From Nitratireductor sp. (lineage in GTDB: Bacteria; Pseudomonadota; Alphaproteobacteria; Rhizobiales; Rhizobiaceae): 64,000 bases of DNA. How positions within the stretch are numbered: position 1 is the stretch's first letter; each line of letters begins with the position of its first letter. The notes below the pieces were generated by a model, which did no database searches, was not told the DNA's origin, and was given only the letters and a program-made list of their open reading frames with translations. This document shows positions 9,725-18,645 of the stretch, piece by piece. The stretch is taken from positions 1-64,000 of the forward strand of contig JAFMHL010000005.1 in NCBI GenBank assembly GCA_017854535.1. Reading direction: 5' to 3'. The position numbers and the translations under genes are program-made.

Positions 9725-10224
9725 TAATCTGCTTTCCCGCTTGCGTTTTTTGATCCAATGATAATGGCCGCCCCTTGCACCATCATCAAAATACAAGCGA
9801 GTGGCAGACCAGCCTTGACCAGATAGAAAAATGGTAGACCACCAATTTGTGGAGACCCCTCACCTATCCTAATTGCATAGACCACATCACTCCAGACATA
9901 AGTAAGCAGCAACGCAAAAACCGGGAGGGCAAAAGCGATGATGCCAATGATGTCTGTTCGCCGCTGAATGCTGACATTTTGTTTTTGTCGAAAGATATCA
10001 ACCCGCACATGTTTATCAGCGTTGAACGCGCAAGGGATCGACAAAACTGCCAATAATCCAAAAGAAAAAAGAGCAAGATCGTGAAGCCAAAGTGATCCGC
10101 TCGAAAGGGCATATCTCAAAATCACATTGCCCAATACGCTGATCGACATAAGCGCAAATAACACTACACAGAGAAACAAGGTTGCCTTGTTTAGGACATA
10201 GGCAGTTTTTACGATCCAATTCAC
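9724..10224 (-). CDS. TRAP transporter small permease (DctQ type)
   Basis: A small four-helix TRAP subunit: hydrophobic segments near the N-terminus, after a DLALFSFG stretch, and in the last third. Typical DctQ features are ILRYALSSGSLWLHDLA and HVRVDIFRQ. I chose the GTG at 10224 (NWIVKTAYVL next), which has a GGA-type ribosome binding site. A TTG at 10251 gives nine more residues but no ribosome binding site. Translation is coupled to the large permease by TAATG. It is divergent from the dehydrogenase gene at 10363. Confidence 0.78.
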   Translation of the reverse strand: MNWIVKTAYVLNKATLFLCVVLFALMSISVLGNVILRYALSSGSLWLHDLALFSFGLLAVLSIPCAFNADKHVRVDIFRQKQNVSIQRRTDIIGIIAFALPVFALLLTYVWSDVVYAIRIGEGSPQIGGLPFFYLVKAGLPLACILMMVQGAAIIIGSKNASGKAD

Positions 10225-10362
10225 AAGACACAATCCAATATTCAGCGGCAACGAAAAACGCTTATCACATCATTATCAATCATACACATGTTTGTGCAGT
10301 TGCCGTGTGCCAATCTCCACACTATCCTTTAGGAAATCAGTTTCGTCCCAAAGGAGAGAACA

Positions 10363-11367
10363 ATGCCCGATGGAATGGTTCAACTGGAACTCAGCGCGGT
10401 AAAAACGCTAGCCCATGCTGCTTTGTTAAAAGCGGGATGTAACGACACAAACGCCAAAGCGATTGCTGACACTGTTTGGCAGGCAGAGCGTGACGGATGC
10501 GCCAGCCACGGCCTGTTTAGAATTCCCGGCTATGTCGGTTCTCTGAAAAGCGGCAAAGTGAATGGCCATGCATTGCCAAAATTGCAACGCACAGCCCCTT
10601 CTGTTTTATGGGTCGATGGGGATGGCGGCTATACGCCCCTAGCGCTTTCAACCATGCTTGACGATTTCACTGCACTAACCAAATCTCAGGGAGTTGCCGT
10701 AGCAGCGATTACAAATACTTTTCATTTCGCTGCTCTTTGGCCCGAGGTTGAAGCTTTGGCAAAGAAAGGTCTTTGCGCAATTGCATGCACTTCTTATAAG
10801 CCTTGTCTACCGCCAGCAGGAGGCAAAAAACCTTTATATGGAACCAACCCTCTCGCCTTTGCCTGGCCCCGCCCAAATGGCGAGCCCTTGGCATTTGATC
10901 AAGCATCAGCATTTATGGCCCGCGGCGATGTGATGATCCATGCCCGCGATGGCAAGCAATTACCCGATGGCGCAGGTATCGACAAAGACGGCAACCCAAC
11001 CAACGATCCAAATGAGGTTTTGGAAGGCGCCCAGCTTCCCTTTGGCGGTTACAAAGGCGCGTCCATTGCCATGATGATCGAGTTGATGGCAGGACCGCTA
11101 ATTGGCGAACAGCTTAGCTTGGAAGCTGCCGAAAGTGATGACGAGGATGGTGGGCCCGCAAGAGGTGGCGAATTTATTCTTGCCATGGACCCAAGAAAAA
11201 CCGCGCAACGCCCAATCTCTGGCGGAAACGCAGAACGCCTGTTTCAGGCAATAGCGGAAGAAGAAGGTGCCCGCCTTCCCGGTGAAGGCAGGCTGCAGCG
11301 CAGAGCAAAAATCGCCAAGGAAGGCGTTAGAATACCGCGAGAATTATTAGAAAGAATTGAGGTTTAA
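10363..11367 (+). CDS. Ldh2-family (malate/L-lactate dehydrogenase-like) oxidoreductase
   Basis: A 334-residue NAD(P)-dependent oxidoreductase of the Ldh2 family, unrelated to classic malate dehydrogenase. Family marks are the SHGLFRIPGYV loop with its conserved histidine, NTFHFAALWPEVEALA in the nucleotide domain, GTNPLAFAWP, and FGGYKGASIAMMIELM. Characterised members reduce or oxidise ureidoglycolate, 2,3-diketogulonate, piperideine-2-carboxylate or sulfolactate. The substrate here is unknown. A strong AGGAGAG ribosome binding site precedes the ATG. The gene is divergent from the TRAP pair and followed by a universal stress protein gene. Its closeness to the sulfonate island makes a hydroxy-sulfonate substrate conceivable but unproven. 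Confidence 0.82.
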   Translation: MPDGMVQLELSAVKTLAHAALLKAGCNDTNAKAIADTVWQAERDGCASHGLFRIPGYVGSLKSGKVNGHALPKLQRTAPSVLWVDGDGGYTPLALSTMLDDFTALTKSQGVAVAAITNTFHFAALWPEVEALAKKGLCAIACTSYKPCLPPAGGKKPLYGTNPLAFAWPRPNGEPLAFDQASAFMARGDVMIHARDGKQLPDGAGIDKDGNPTNDPNEVLEGAQLPFGGYKGASIAMMIELMAGPLIGEQLSLEAAESDDEDGGPARGGEFILAMDPRKTAQRPISGGNAERLFQAIAEEEGARLPGEGRLQRRAKIAKEGVRIPRELLERIEV

Positions 11368-11441
11368 ATGGCTGATCATACAATTCTTATACAACTTATA
11401 TGTTTGCGCCATCTGTGCAAAAAAGTGGGAAGGAAATGAGG

Positions 11442-11861
11442 ATGTTCAGAAACATACTTGTACCAGTCGATCTTGCTGACAGAAAAATTTTAAAGAAAGC
11501 CATTGAAGTAGGAGTGGATCAAGCTCGCCACTATGGTGCAAATTTAACCTTGGTCAGCGTAGTCGGTGGCTTGCAGGCAAAAGTTTCTAATTCTTCGGAG
11601 AACTATAAAAAGCGTTTGGCCGAATTTGCTCAGGAGATTAGCGCGGCACATGATAACATCGATATCAAGAGTCAAATTTATGAAGCCGCAGACCCAAGTG
11701 TTGAAGTCGGTCGCTATATGCTGAAAGCGATAGAAGAAACTTCAGCTGACTTGATTATCATGGCTACTCACCAACCGGGATGGTTTGAGTATATTGTAAA
11801 TTCTCACGGCGGGCATCTGGCATCCCATGCTCCAATCTCGGTATTTGTAGTTCGAGACTAA
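11442..11861 (+). CDS. Universal stress protein (UspA family)
   Basis: A 139-residue Usp-domain protein starting MFRNILVPVDLADRK, with the C-terminal family motif IIMATHQPGWFEYIV...SHAPISVFVVRD. The ATP-binding Gly-rich loop of ATP-type Usp proteins (G-2x-G-9x-G-S/T) is only partly recognisable (SHGGHLASHAPIS), so nucleotide binding is uncertain. The ATG at 11442 has AAGGA 7 bases upstream. In-frame ATGs at 11436 and 11400 are poorly placed. It sits 74 bases after the dehydrogenase gene and may share its transcript. Confidence 0.82.
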   Translation: MFRNILVPVDLADRKILKKAIEVGVDQARHYGANLTLVSVVGGLQAKVSNSSENYKKRLAEFAQEISAAHDNIDIKSQIYEAADPSVEVGRYMLKAIEETSADLIIMATHQPGWFEYIVNSHGGHLASHAPISVFVVRD

Positions 11862-11904
11862 TTCTTGCGGTGTGAATTTTATTGACAACATAGTAATTTG
11901 GATC

Positions 11905-12654
11905 TCAACCAATCAGTCGCCAAAAGAACACGGCACTCATGGTAAAACCAACAATCGCGATAATACTTCTAATCGTCGACTTTGGTAGTGCGCGGGCCAA
12001 GGGCGCTCCAGCATAACCACCAAGGGTTGAAGCCACCATCATGCCTAAAGCCAGATACCATTCGACCAGACCGCCGATGGCGAAAACTGCAACAGATATA
12101 GCCGAAAGCGCGAAGGACAGGCCGTTCTTCAGTCCATTCATTTCGTGAATATTTGACATCCCCCACAAGGCAAAAAGTGCAAGTAAAACAATGCCCAATC
12201 CGCCGTTAAAGTAGCCGCCATAAACACTTACCAAGAACAGCCCAACAGCGCCAAACGGGGTAACCGCACGGCTTTTGTTGGCAGCCCAGCTCCGTATTTT
12301 GTCACCAAATAAAAATGCCAGCGTTGCAGCCAATAGCAAAAACGGTACAACGAATGAAAACGCCTTGTTGGACGAAATCAACAGCAACAAAGACCCGATC
12401 AAACCGCCTGCCAAAGTGATTACCGAAAGTCTTACGAGTTGCTTGCGATCAAATTTTGCCAATTCATCCCGAAATCCGATAGCGCCTCCAAGATACCCTG
12501 GGAACACAGCAACAGCGCTTGTGGCATTGGCAATCACTGGCGGAATACCCATATATACTAAGGCTGGGAATGTTAAAAACGTCCCTCCTCCGGCAATCGT
12601 ATTTAACACGCCCGCGCAAAAGGCTGCGGCCAAAACCAACAGTAATTCCAACAT
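11905..12654 (-). CDS. TauE/SafE (TSUP) membrane exporter, copy 1
   Basis: A 249-residue inner-membrane protein of the TSUP family with two repeated halves and about eight hydrophobic segments. Motifs are GVLNTIAGGGTFLTFP near the start and GGYFNGGLGIVLLALF at the start of the second half. In taurine catabolic clusters members of this family export sulfite or a sulfonate. It lies 11 bases downstream of pta on the same strand, so the two genes form an operon divergent from the tauR-type regulator. A role in exporting sulfite released by Xsc is inferred from context. A second TSUP gene follows xsc. Confidence 0.82.
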   Translation of the reverse strand: MLELLLVLAAAFCAGVLNTIAGGGTFLTFPALVYMGIPPVIANATSAVAVFPGYLGGAIGFRDELAKFDRKQLVRLSVITLAGGLIGSLLLLISSNKAFSFVVPFLLLAATLAFLFGDKIRSWAANKSRAVTPFGAVGLFLVSVYGGYFNGGLGIVLLALFALWGMSNIHEMNGLKNGLSFALSAISVAVFAIGGLVEWYLALGMMVASTLGGYAGAPLARALPKSTIRSIIAIVGFTMSAVFFWRLIG

Positions 12655-12665
12655 GATTTTGGCCT

Positions 12666-13691
12666 TTACTTGCTGGAATTAGCGAGACGAACCTGATTAA
12701 CGGTGACCGCAATCATGTTGAATACATCTTCTGCATTGCACCCGCGCGACAGATCATTGGCAGGTTTCGCAAGCCCTTGAAGTACAGGGCCTAGCGCCAT
12801 TGCACCGCCGATCCGCTGTGCAATTTTATACCCGATATTACCCGCATCTAAATTAGGAAAAATAAGCACATTGGCTTTGCCAGCCACTTCGCTGCCTGGA
12901 GCTTTAGAGGCACCTACGTCCATATCAAAAGCTGCATCAAACTGCATCTCACCATCAATTTTCAAATCCGGCGCCAAACCTTTCGCAATTGCCAGCGCTT
13001 CATTGACTTTTGAAACATTCGCATGGCGCGCGCTGCCTTTGGTCGAAAACGATAGCATGCCGACCAAAGCCACTTGTCCTGTCAAAGCCTCAAAATTACC
13101 CGCTGATGCAATGGCAATACCCGCCAGTTGTTGCGCATCTGGTTCCACCACCAATCCGCAGTCAGAAAACACAACGACCTCTTCCTGACCATTTCTCCCT
13201 TTGGGCAATACCATCAAAAAGAAACTGGAAACGATTGAAGCCCCTTTTGCCTTGCCGATCATTTGAAGGGCAACACGCACCGTATCTCCAGTCGTATAAA
13301 CCGCCCCGCCAAGCGTGCCATCAGCATGGCCAAGGCGCACCATCATCGCCGCATAAACCAGCGGATCATGCACCAACTTGATGGCAGCCGCTTCATCGGC
13401 AATTTTACCCGCACGAAAATCAAGAATACTGGCTGTAAATTCTGCTTCTTTAGATGAGTTCAACGGATCAACAATTGATACTTTTCCAGACTGAAGAGCC
13501 GCACTTCCCCCTTCGTGCTCTTTTACCGCGCTTGTGATCGCATCCACGGGACCCAAAAGAGTTACGCTGGCAATCCCGTGAGAAACCGCATTCAGCCCGC
13601 CTTCGATGAGGCGAGGATCTTGCCCTTCCGGCAATACAATATGTGCGGGCGCTGCTTTTGCAGACTGTATTAGCGTTTGCAGAGCGGACAT
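12666..13691 (-). CDS. pta: Phosphate acetyltransferase
   Basis: A 341-residue single-domain phosphotransacetylase that converts acetyl phosphate and CoA to acetyl-CoA and phosphate. Family motifs are VLPEGQDPRLIEG, LGHADGTLGGAVYTTGDTVR, FSDCGLVVEPDA, SFSTKGSARH and NVLIFPNLDAGNIGYK. It is the short form without the regulatory N-terminal domains of enterobacterial Pta. In Xsc-based sulfonate degradation acetyl phosphate is the direct product, so this gene completes the route. It is divergent from the MocR regulator and followed by a TSUP exporter. Confidence 0.92.
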   Translation of the reverse strand: MSALQTLIQSAKAAPAHIVLPEGQDPRLIEGGLNAVSHGIASVTLLGPVDAITSAVKEHEGGSAALQSGKVSIVDPLNSSKEAEFTASILDFRAGKIADEAAAIKLVHDPLVYAAMMVRLGHADGTLGGAVYTTGDTVRVALQMIGKAKGASIVSSFFLMVLPKGRNGQEEVVVFSDCGLVVEPDAQQLAGIAIASAGNFEALTGQVALVGMLSFSTKGSARHANVSKVNEALAIAKGLAPDLKIDGEMQFDAAFDMDVGASKAPGSEVAGKANVLIFPNLDAGNIGYKIAQRIGGAMALGPVLQGLAKPANDLSRGCNAEDVFNMIAVTVNQVRLANSSK

Positions 13692-13725
13692 GAAACTTCC
13701 TTCAAATGGCAGACAAATAAATGTG

Positions 13726-13746
13726 AAACTGGTTTAAAGCCAGTTT
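13726..13746. promoter_or_regulatory. Candidate TauR operator in pta-tauR divergent region
   Basis: Perfect inverted repeat AAACTGG (13726-13732), 7-base spacer, CCAGTTT (13740-13746), 35 bases upstream of pta in the divergent pta/tauR intergenic region. The ACTGG/CCAGT core recurs upstream of xsc at 18618-18645. CTGG-containing elements have been described as TauR targets in Rhodobacter. The link is inferred and not shown here. Confidence 0.5.
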
Positions 13747-13931
13747 GTAAATCTTGCGAACCTTATCCTGTCAATTTCCAGTTTAGCAAAGCGATTTGCG
13801 GTGATTTTGGCTTATTGCCCCACAAATGTTTGGTTTTTGGTTGACCTTTGGTACCAGATAAGGCCTATTTATTCGCAAGACAGAGCCAGATGACCACCAA
13901 TCTGGTTATATTGCCCAAATCTGGAACCATC

Positions 13932-15407
13932 ATGCGCGAGTCACTGTTTCAAGTTGAGCGTCAGGAAATGACGTCTTTGCAGGCCCAAATCAGAGAAATG
14001 CTGGTTTCAGCCATGCTTTCTGGTCAAATGGCCCCCGGCTCTCCCATTCCCTCCACGCGTATCATGGCAAAGCGCCTAAAAGTTTCCCGCAACACCGTGA
14101 TGCTGGCCTACCAGGCACTCTCCTCTGACGGCTATTTGCAAGCGCGCGAACGCTCTGGCTTTTATGTATCTGCCGATATTCAACGCGGCAATTTTCAAGA
14201 CGCCGAGACAAAACCATCACAGATAAAGCCAAAGCCGGTCAGCACTGTTGACTGGTCCAGCATGTATCGCGTCACGCCATCTTTGCAGCGGAACATTCGC
14301 AAACCCGCCAATTGGCATGAATACCCCTATCCTTTTATCTACGGGCAAGCAGATGCAGCCCTTTTCCCGATTGCCGCTTGGCGCGATTGCACCAGGCAGG
14401 CCATGAACCGCAAATGGATGGACGCATGGACCTCTGACCGCTTCAACGAAGATGACCCGATGTTGATCGAACAGATCCATCAGCGCATTTTACCGCGTCG
14501 CGGGATCATGGCCGACAAAGATCAGATTCTCGTGACGCTCGGCGCGCAAAACGCACTGTATATGCTGGCCAGCATGCTTGTTAAACCGGAAGACACCGTT
14601 GCGGTGGAAGATCCCGGATATCCCGATATGCGCAATATTTTTGCTTTGAAAACCGAAAAGATCGTTTCAGCAAATCTTGATAGCCAAGGCATCATCATTG
14701 ATGAAAAACTGGATGGCTGCAAAGTGGTCTTCACCACGCCTAGCCATCAATTCCCCACCAATGTAACCATGAGCGCCGACCGCCGCAAAGAACTTTTGGC
14801 TTGGGCTGAAGACCATAACAGCGTGATCATAGAAGATGACTATGAATTCGAAACCAATTACACGGGCGACCCGACACCAGCGCTAAAGTCTCGCGATCGC
14901 GATGGCAGGGTGATTTATATCGGCAGTCTCTCAAAGTCTCTAATGCCCGGTCTTCGAATGGGCTTTATCGTTGCCCCGCGCGATCTGATCAACGAACTGC
15001 GCTCCCTACGCCGCCTGATGTTTCGCCATCCGCCTGGCAACAATCAACGGGTGGTCGCGCTGTTTCTCGCCCTTGGGCACCATGATGCACTGATCAACAA
15101 ACTGCACCGCGCTTACCAGACCAGATGGCAAACCATGGGCGACAATTTGAAAACCCTGTTTCCCGGCTGGGCAAAATCGCCGGGCTTTGGCGGCACCTCC
15201 TATTGGGTGTCCGGCCCTGACGGCCTAGACGCCACAGAACTCAACAAACGCGCCATGGAAGATGGCATTGTCATGGAACCAGGCGAAGTGTTTTTCACCA
15301 ATCCCAAAGGCAATGAAAACTACTTCCGCCTTGGCTTTTCATCCATCCCCAACGAGCGAATTCAGCCGGGACTGGAGGGTTTGAAGCGCGTATTTGATAA
15401 GATGTGA
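13932..15407 (+). CDS. tauR: TauR-type MocR/GntR transcriptional regulator with aminotransferase-like domain
   Basis: A MocR regulator. The N-terminal GntR winged helix (about residues 15-85: IREMLVSAMLSGQM, STRIMAKRLKVSRNTVMLAYQAL) is joined to a class I aminotransferase-like domain that binds PLP. Lysine lies in IGSLSKSLMPGLRMGF and the aspartate in IIEDDYEFE. In Rhodobacter TauR activates taurine genes in response to taurine. The position between pta and the TRAP/xsc genes supports the same role. The start is uncertain: ATG at 13932 (MRESLFQ) has GGAA 6-7 bases upstream and gives 491 residues; in-frame ATGs at 13890 and 13848 would give 505 and 519. Confidence 0.82.
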   Translation: MRESLFQVERQEMTSLQAQIREMLVSAMLSGQMAPGSPIPSTRIMAKRLKVSRNTVMLAYQALSSDGYLQARERSGFYVSADIQRGNFQDAETKPSQIKPKPVSTVDWSSMYRVTPSLQRNIRKPANWHEYPYPFIYGQADAALFPIAAWRDCTRQAMNRKWMDAWTSDRFNEDDPMLIEQIHQRILPRRGIMADKDQILVTLGAQNALYMLASMLVKPEDTVAVEDPGYPDMRNIFALKTEKIVSANLDSQGIIIDEKLDGCKVVFTTPSHQFPTNVTMSADRRKELLAWAEDHNSVIIEDDYEFETNYTGDPTPALKSRDRDGRVIYIGSLSKSLMPGLRMGFIVAPRDLINELRSLRRLMFRHPPGNNQRVVALFLALGHHDALINKLHRAYQTRWQTMGDNLKTLFPGWAKSPGFGGTSYWVSGPDGLDATELNKRAMEDGIVMEPGEVFFTNPKGNENYFRLGFSSIPNERIQPGLEGLKRVFDKM

Positions 15408-15541
15408 ATCGAGATCGCATCTACTTTACTCACATTTATATGCGGCCATTACAGCAAGCAAAATTATAACCACTTTACTTCTTTGGTAGTATGTGGAAAC
15501 TTTTTAATGCGTTTAATTGTGAACTTATCTGGGAGGATAAC

Positions 15542-16528
15542 ATGAAATCGAACTTCTTAGCTGGCGCAGCCGCGCTTGCGATTCTTGCTGGTACGACTTT
15601 CGCCAATGCAGCTGAATTGCGTTTGTCGCATCAATGGTCTGACAAAGACGTCAGGCACAAAGTCGCACAAATCGTCGCTGACGAAGTCGCCGCTGCTAAT
15701 GTTGATTTGGATATCAAGATTTTTGGTTCACAATCCCTTTTCAAGGCGCGTGAGCAATATCGCCCTTTGAGCCGCGGCCAATTGGATATGACAGTTCTTC
15801 CGCTTAGCTATGCTGGTGGACAACAACCTGCCTTCAATCTTACTTTGATGCCTGGTTTGGTAAAGAACCATGACCATGCAGCACGCCTTAGCAAGTCACC
15901 TTTTATGGCTGAACTTGAAAAGAAAATGGCTGAAGACGACGTTATGGTCTTGGTGCATGGTTATCTAGCCGGCGGTTTTGTAGGCAAAGACAAATGTATC
16001 ACAAAACCCGAAGATGTTTCAGGAACACAAATCCGTGCAGCCGGAAAATCATTTGAGCAAATGCTCGCTGGTGCTGGAGCTTCAATTGCCTCTATGGCCT
16101 CTTCTGAGCTGTACAATGCCCTTCAAACAGGCGTTTTAACTGCGGCAAACACATCTTCGTCTTCTTTCGTGTCCTACCGTATTTATGAGCAGGTGAAATG
16201 CTATACGCCAGCTGGCGAATACGCCCTTTGGTTCATGTATCAACCACTGTTGATGAACAAAGCTACTTTTGATGGACTGACCCCTGATCAGCAGGCAGCT
16301 ATCAAAGCAGGCGCAGCAAAGGCCCAAGCATTCTATTTAGACGAAGCAAAGAAAGAAGATGCGGCCTCTGCCGAAACCTTCAAAGCCGCTGGCGTAGAAA
16401 TCGCAGCAATGAAAGCTGAAGATTTTGCTGCTTGGCAAAACCTTGCCAAGGAAACGTCCTACAAGGCGTTTGTTGAAGAAGTCCCAGATGGACAAGCGCT
16501 TCTCGATATGGCGCTTTCGGTCGATTAA
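15542..16528 (+). CDS. tauK: TRAP transporter substrate-binding protein, sulfonate-type
   Basis: A 328-residue DctP-type periplasmic protein. The signal peptide starts MKSNFLAGAAALAILAG and cleaves near ANAAEL. Family regions are ELRLSHQWSDKD, QYRPLSRGQLDM, KPEDVSGTQIRAAGKSFEQM (with the conserved arginine) and SELYNALQTGVL. The ATG at 15542 has GGGAGG 6-7 bases upstream; a farther ATG at 15491 would put a non-hydrophobic segment before the signal peptide. The gene heads a TRAP operon between tauR and xsc, the arrangement of tauKLM in Rhodobacterales taurine clusters. Taurine as ligand is inferred; isethionate or another C2 sulfonate is possible. Confidence 0.83.
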   Translation: MKSNFLAGAAALAILAGTTFANAAELRLSHQWSDKDVRHKVAQIVADEVAAANVDLDIKIFGSQSLFKAREQYRPLSRGQLDMTVLPLSYAGGQQPAFNLTLMPGLVKNHDHAARLSKSPFMAELEKKMAEDDVMVLVHGYLAGGFVGKDKCITKPEDVSGTQIRAAGKSFEQMLAGAGASIASMASSELYNALQTGVLTAANTSSSSFVSYRIYEQVKCYTPAGEYALWFMYQPLLMNKATFDGLTPDQQAAIKAGAAKAQAFYLDEAKKEDAASAETFKAAGVEIAAMKAEDFAAWQNLAKETSYKAFVEEVPDGQALLDMALSVD

Positions 16529-16538
16529 AATGATCAAT

Positions 16539-16564
16539 GGGGTGGCCGAAAGGTCGCCCCTTTT
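16539..16564 (+). terminator. Hairpin with GAAA loop between tauK and tauL
   Basis: Nine-pair stem 16539-16547 / 16552-16560 (two G-U wobbles), GAAA tetraloop, followed by TTTT. It lies between the binding protein and permease genes. It probably gives partial termination or protects the 3' end of the tauK message, so that the binding protein is made in excess. Confidence 0.7.
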
Positions 16565-16596
16565 AAGTTTCGTCCTTAGTTACAAGGTGTTTAGTC

Positions 16597-17145
16597 ATGT
16601 CTGGACAGAGCTCGGTTACTGTTGTGCCGACCGGAAATAATCCATTTTTGCGCTTTGTCGCAGCGCTTTCCACAATGGCAGGTTGGTGTTCAGCTGCGAT
16701 GATCGTGGCGGCGGTCGCTATCACTTGCCAGATGATTTTCATACGGTTCGTGCTGAACGGCTCAACTGTGTGGCAAACTGAAGCGGTTATTTATCTTGCT
16801 ATCGGATCGACGCTTATAGGCCTGCCTTATGTTCAGCGCTTACGGGGGCACGTGAATGTGGATTTGATTCCCCTTGCTCTTTCAAATCGCGCGCGCCGCT
16901 TTCTTTCTATCTTTACCTTATCCATGTCGGCTTTAATGGTAGCAGTCATTCTATACTACAGCTTCGAACATTGGCATCTGACTTTCGAGCGCAATTGGAA
17001 ATCCGATACCGTCTGGAGCGTTCGCCTCTGGATCCCCTATCTCGCCCTTCCTGTTGGCTTTGGCCTTTTCTTTCTGCAATTGATTGCCGACTTGGTCGCT
17101 GTTATTTTGAAGATAGATCGCCCCTTTGGTTTGGAGGCAAAATAG
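16597..17145 (+). CDS. tauL: TRAP transporter small permease, sulfonate-type
   Basis: A 182-residue DctQ-family subunit with four hydrophobic segments. Family marks are IFIRFVLNGSTVWQTEAVIYLAIGS and HVNVDLIPLALS. It precedes the large permease with a one-base overlap (TAGTG), so the two are translationally coupled. Assignment to taurine-type TauL rests on the neighbours: tauR upstream, xsc downstream. Confidence 0.83.
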   Translation: MSGQSSVTVVPTGNNPFLRFVAALSTMAGWCSAAMIVAAVAITCQMIFIRFVLNGSTVWQTEAVIYLAIGSTLIGLPYVQRLRGHVNVDLIPLALSNRARRFLSIFTLSMSALMVAVILYYSFEHWHLTFERNWKSDTVWSVRLWIPYLALPVGFGLFFLQLIADLVAVILKIDRPFGLEAK

Positions 17146-18461
17146 TGGATCCGCTTCTTCTAGGTGCAATCGTCGCCATTGCCACCATCGTGGTTTTGTT
17201 CTCAGGCGTATCTGTCGCGCTGGGCCTGTTAATGGTGTCTGCAGTCTTCTTGATGATTTTCGATGGCATGCGCTCTTTGGAACTTATTCCTGAAATTCTC
17301 TTTGGCAAACTCGACAATTTCGCACTATTGTCCATTCCCATGTTTATCATAATGGGTGCATCGATTGCCTCAACCAGAGCCGGTGCTGACCTTTATGAAG
17401 CGCTGGAACGATGGCTGACCCGAATTCCGGGTGGTTTGGTCATTTCCAATCTCGGCGCTTGCGCTTTGTTCGCGGCTATGTCCGGCTCTAGCCCTGCGAC
17501 CTGCGCGGCGATTGGAAAGATGGGTATTCCAGAAATGCGCAAACGCGGATATCCAGATGGTGTTGCGGCAGGTTCCATTGCAGCTGGCGGAACCCTTGGC
17601 ATCCTCATCCCGCCTTCTGTTACAATGATCGTTTACGGCATCGCTACAGAGACCTCGATTGGCAGATTGTTTCTCGCTGGTGTAATCCCCGGCTTGTTAT
17701 TGGTCAGCCTTTTCATGGCATGGGCAATCTATTCAACCTGGCGCTCGGGAAATATCGGAGTTTTGACTGCTGGTTCATATTCTTGGAAGCAGAAGTTTGA
17801 AATATTGCCACGTGTATTGCCGTTTCTATTGATCATCATCGGCGTTCTTTACGCCATGTATGGCGGCGTTGCCACGCCATCTGAAACCGCAGCTGTAGGC
17901 GCTTTACTCTGCCTTGTGATCGCAATGATCATTTACAAACTTTGGAACCCTAAAGATTTGTGGCTAATTTTGCGTGACAGCACCAAAGAAAGTGTGATGA
18001 TATTGTTCATCATCGCCGCTGCTGGCGTTTTCTCCTATATGCTCTCAAGCCTTTTTATTACCCAATCAATCGCTGAATGGATCGGAACTCTGGATGTAAA
18101 CCGTTGGGTGTTGATGGGCGCTGTAAATATGTTTTTGTTAATCGCAGGTTTTTTCTTACCCCCAGTAGCCGTCATTTTGATGGCAGCACCTATTTTGCTT
18201 CCCATAATTACCACAGCCGGATTTGACCCGATATGGTTCGCTGTTATCTTAACAATCAACATGGAGATTGGATTGATTTCGCCACCTGTCGGACTAAACC
18301 TTTATGTTATCAACGGCATAGCTCCTGATATTTCTTTAAAGACTATTCTGACAGGATCACTGCCATTTGTGGCATGCATGGTCTTGGCGATTATCCTGCT
18401 CTGTATCTTTCCTGAATTGGCTACATGGTTGCCGGATACTGTGATGGGGAGTGCCATTTAA
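17145..18461 (+). CDS. tauM: TRAP transporter large permease, sulfonate-type
   Basis: A 438-residue DctM-family channel protein with about 11-12 hydrophobic segments. Signatures include SIPMFIIMGASIAST, MSGSSPATCAAIGKMGIPEM, GGTLGILIPPSVTMIVYGIAT and ISPPVGLNLYVI. The start is a GTG at 17145 that overlaps the tauL stop by one base, with GGAGG 7 bases upstream. A longer open frame upstream runs through tauL in another frame and is not the gene. A long hairpin follows the stop. Confidence 0.85.
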   Translation: MDPLLLGAIVAIATIVVLFSGVSVALGLLMVSAVFLMIFDGMRSLELIPEILFGKLDNFALLSIPMFIIMGASIASTRAGADLYEALERWLTRIPGGLVISNLGACALFAAMSGSSPATCAAIGKMGIPEMRKRGYPDGVAAGSIAAGGTLGILIPPSVTMIVYGIATETSIGRLFLAGVIPGLLLVSLFMAWAIYSTWRSGNIGVLTAGSYSWKQKFEILPRVLPFLLIIIGVLYAMYGGVATPSETAAVGALLCLVIAMIIYKLWNPKDLWLILRDSTKESVMILFIIAAAGVFSYMLSSLFITQSIAEWIGTLDVNRWVLMGAVNMFLLIAGFFLPPVAVILMAAPILLPIITTAGFDPIWFAVILTINMEIGLISPPVGLNLYVINGIAPDISLKTILTGSLPFVACMVLAIILLCIFPELATWLPDTVMGSAI

Positions 18462-18464
18462 AGA

Positions 18465-18525
18465 CTACGTCAGAGCGTCCAATTGAAAGCCGTTTGGCTC
18501 AATAAAAAAGCTTTGACGTAGCTTT
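18465..18525 (+). terminator. Long hairpin after tauM
   Basis: Stem 18465-18476 pairs with 18510-18521 (12 pairs, one G-U wobble; CTACGTCA / TGACGTAG core). A 33-base loop contains a small nested AGCC/GGCT hairpin. CTTTTC follows. A probable terminator or mRNA 3' structure; the large loop lowers confidence. Confidence 0.55.
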
Positions 18526-18617
18526 TCAATATCAAAAATACTTAAAAAATGGGTTTAAAAGTCTCAATATTTGCTAATTACCACGAAAATATGGGATATG
18601 GCTTGACGCTTGGAACC

Positions 18618-18645
18618 AACTGGCACTAACTCCTGTGAGCCAGTT
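18618..18645. promoter_or_regulatory. Candidate TauR operator upstream of xsc
   Basis: Perfect inverted repeat AACTGGC (18618-18624) / GCCAGTT (18639-18645) with arm centres 21 bases apart, about two helical turns. It shares the AACTGG half-site with the palindrome between pta and tauR. A second CTGG-type inverted repeat, GTTCTGGT (18672-18679) / ACCAGAAC (18722-18729), lies nearer to xsc. Binding by the MocR regulator is inferred. Confidence 0.5.

Noticed and set aside
10363-11367. Sulfolactate dehydrogenase (ComC-like)
   Set aside because: Same family, but nothing in the sequence distinguishes this substrate from others of the Ldh2 family, so only the family is reported.
16971-17144. N-terminal extension of the TRAP large permease
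   Set aside because: It runs through tauL in another frame; the GTG at 17145 has a strong GGAGG site and a one-base overlap with the tauL stop.
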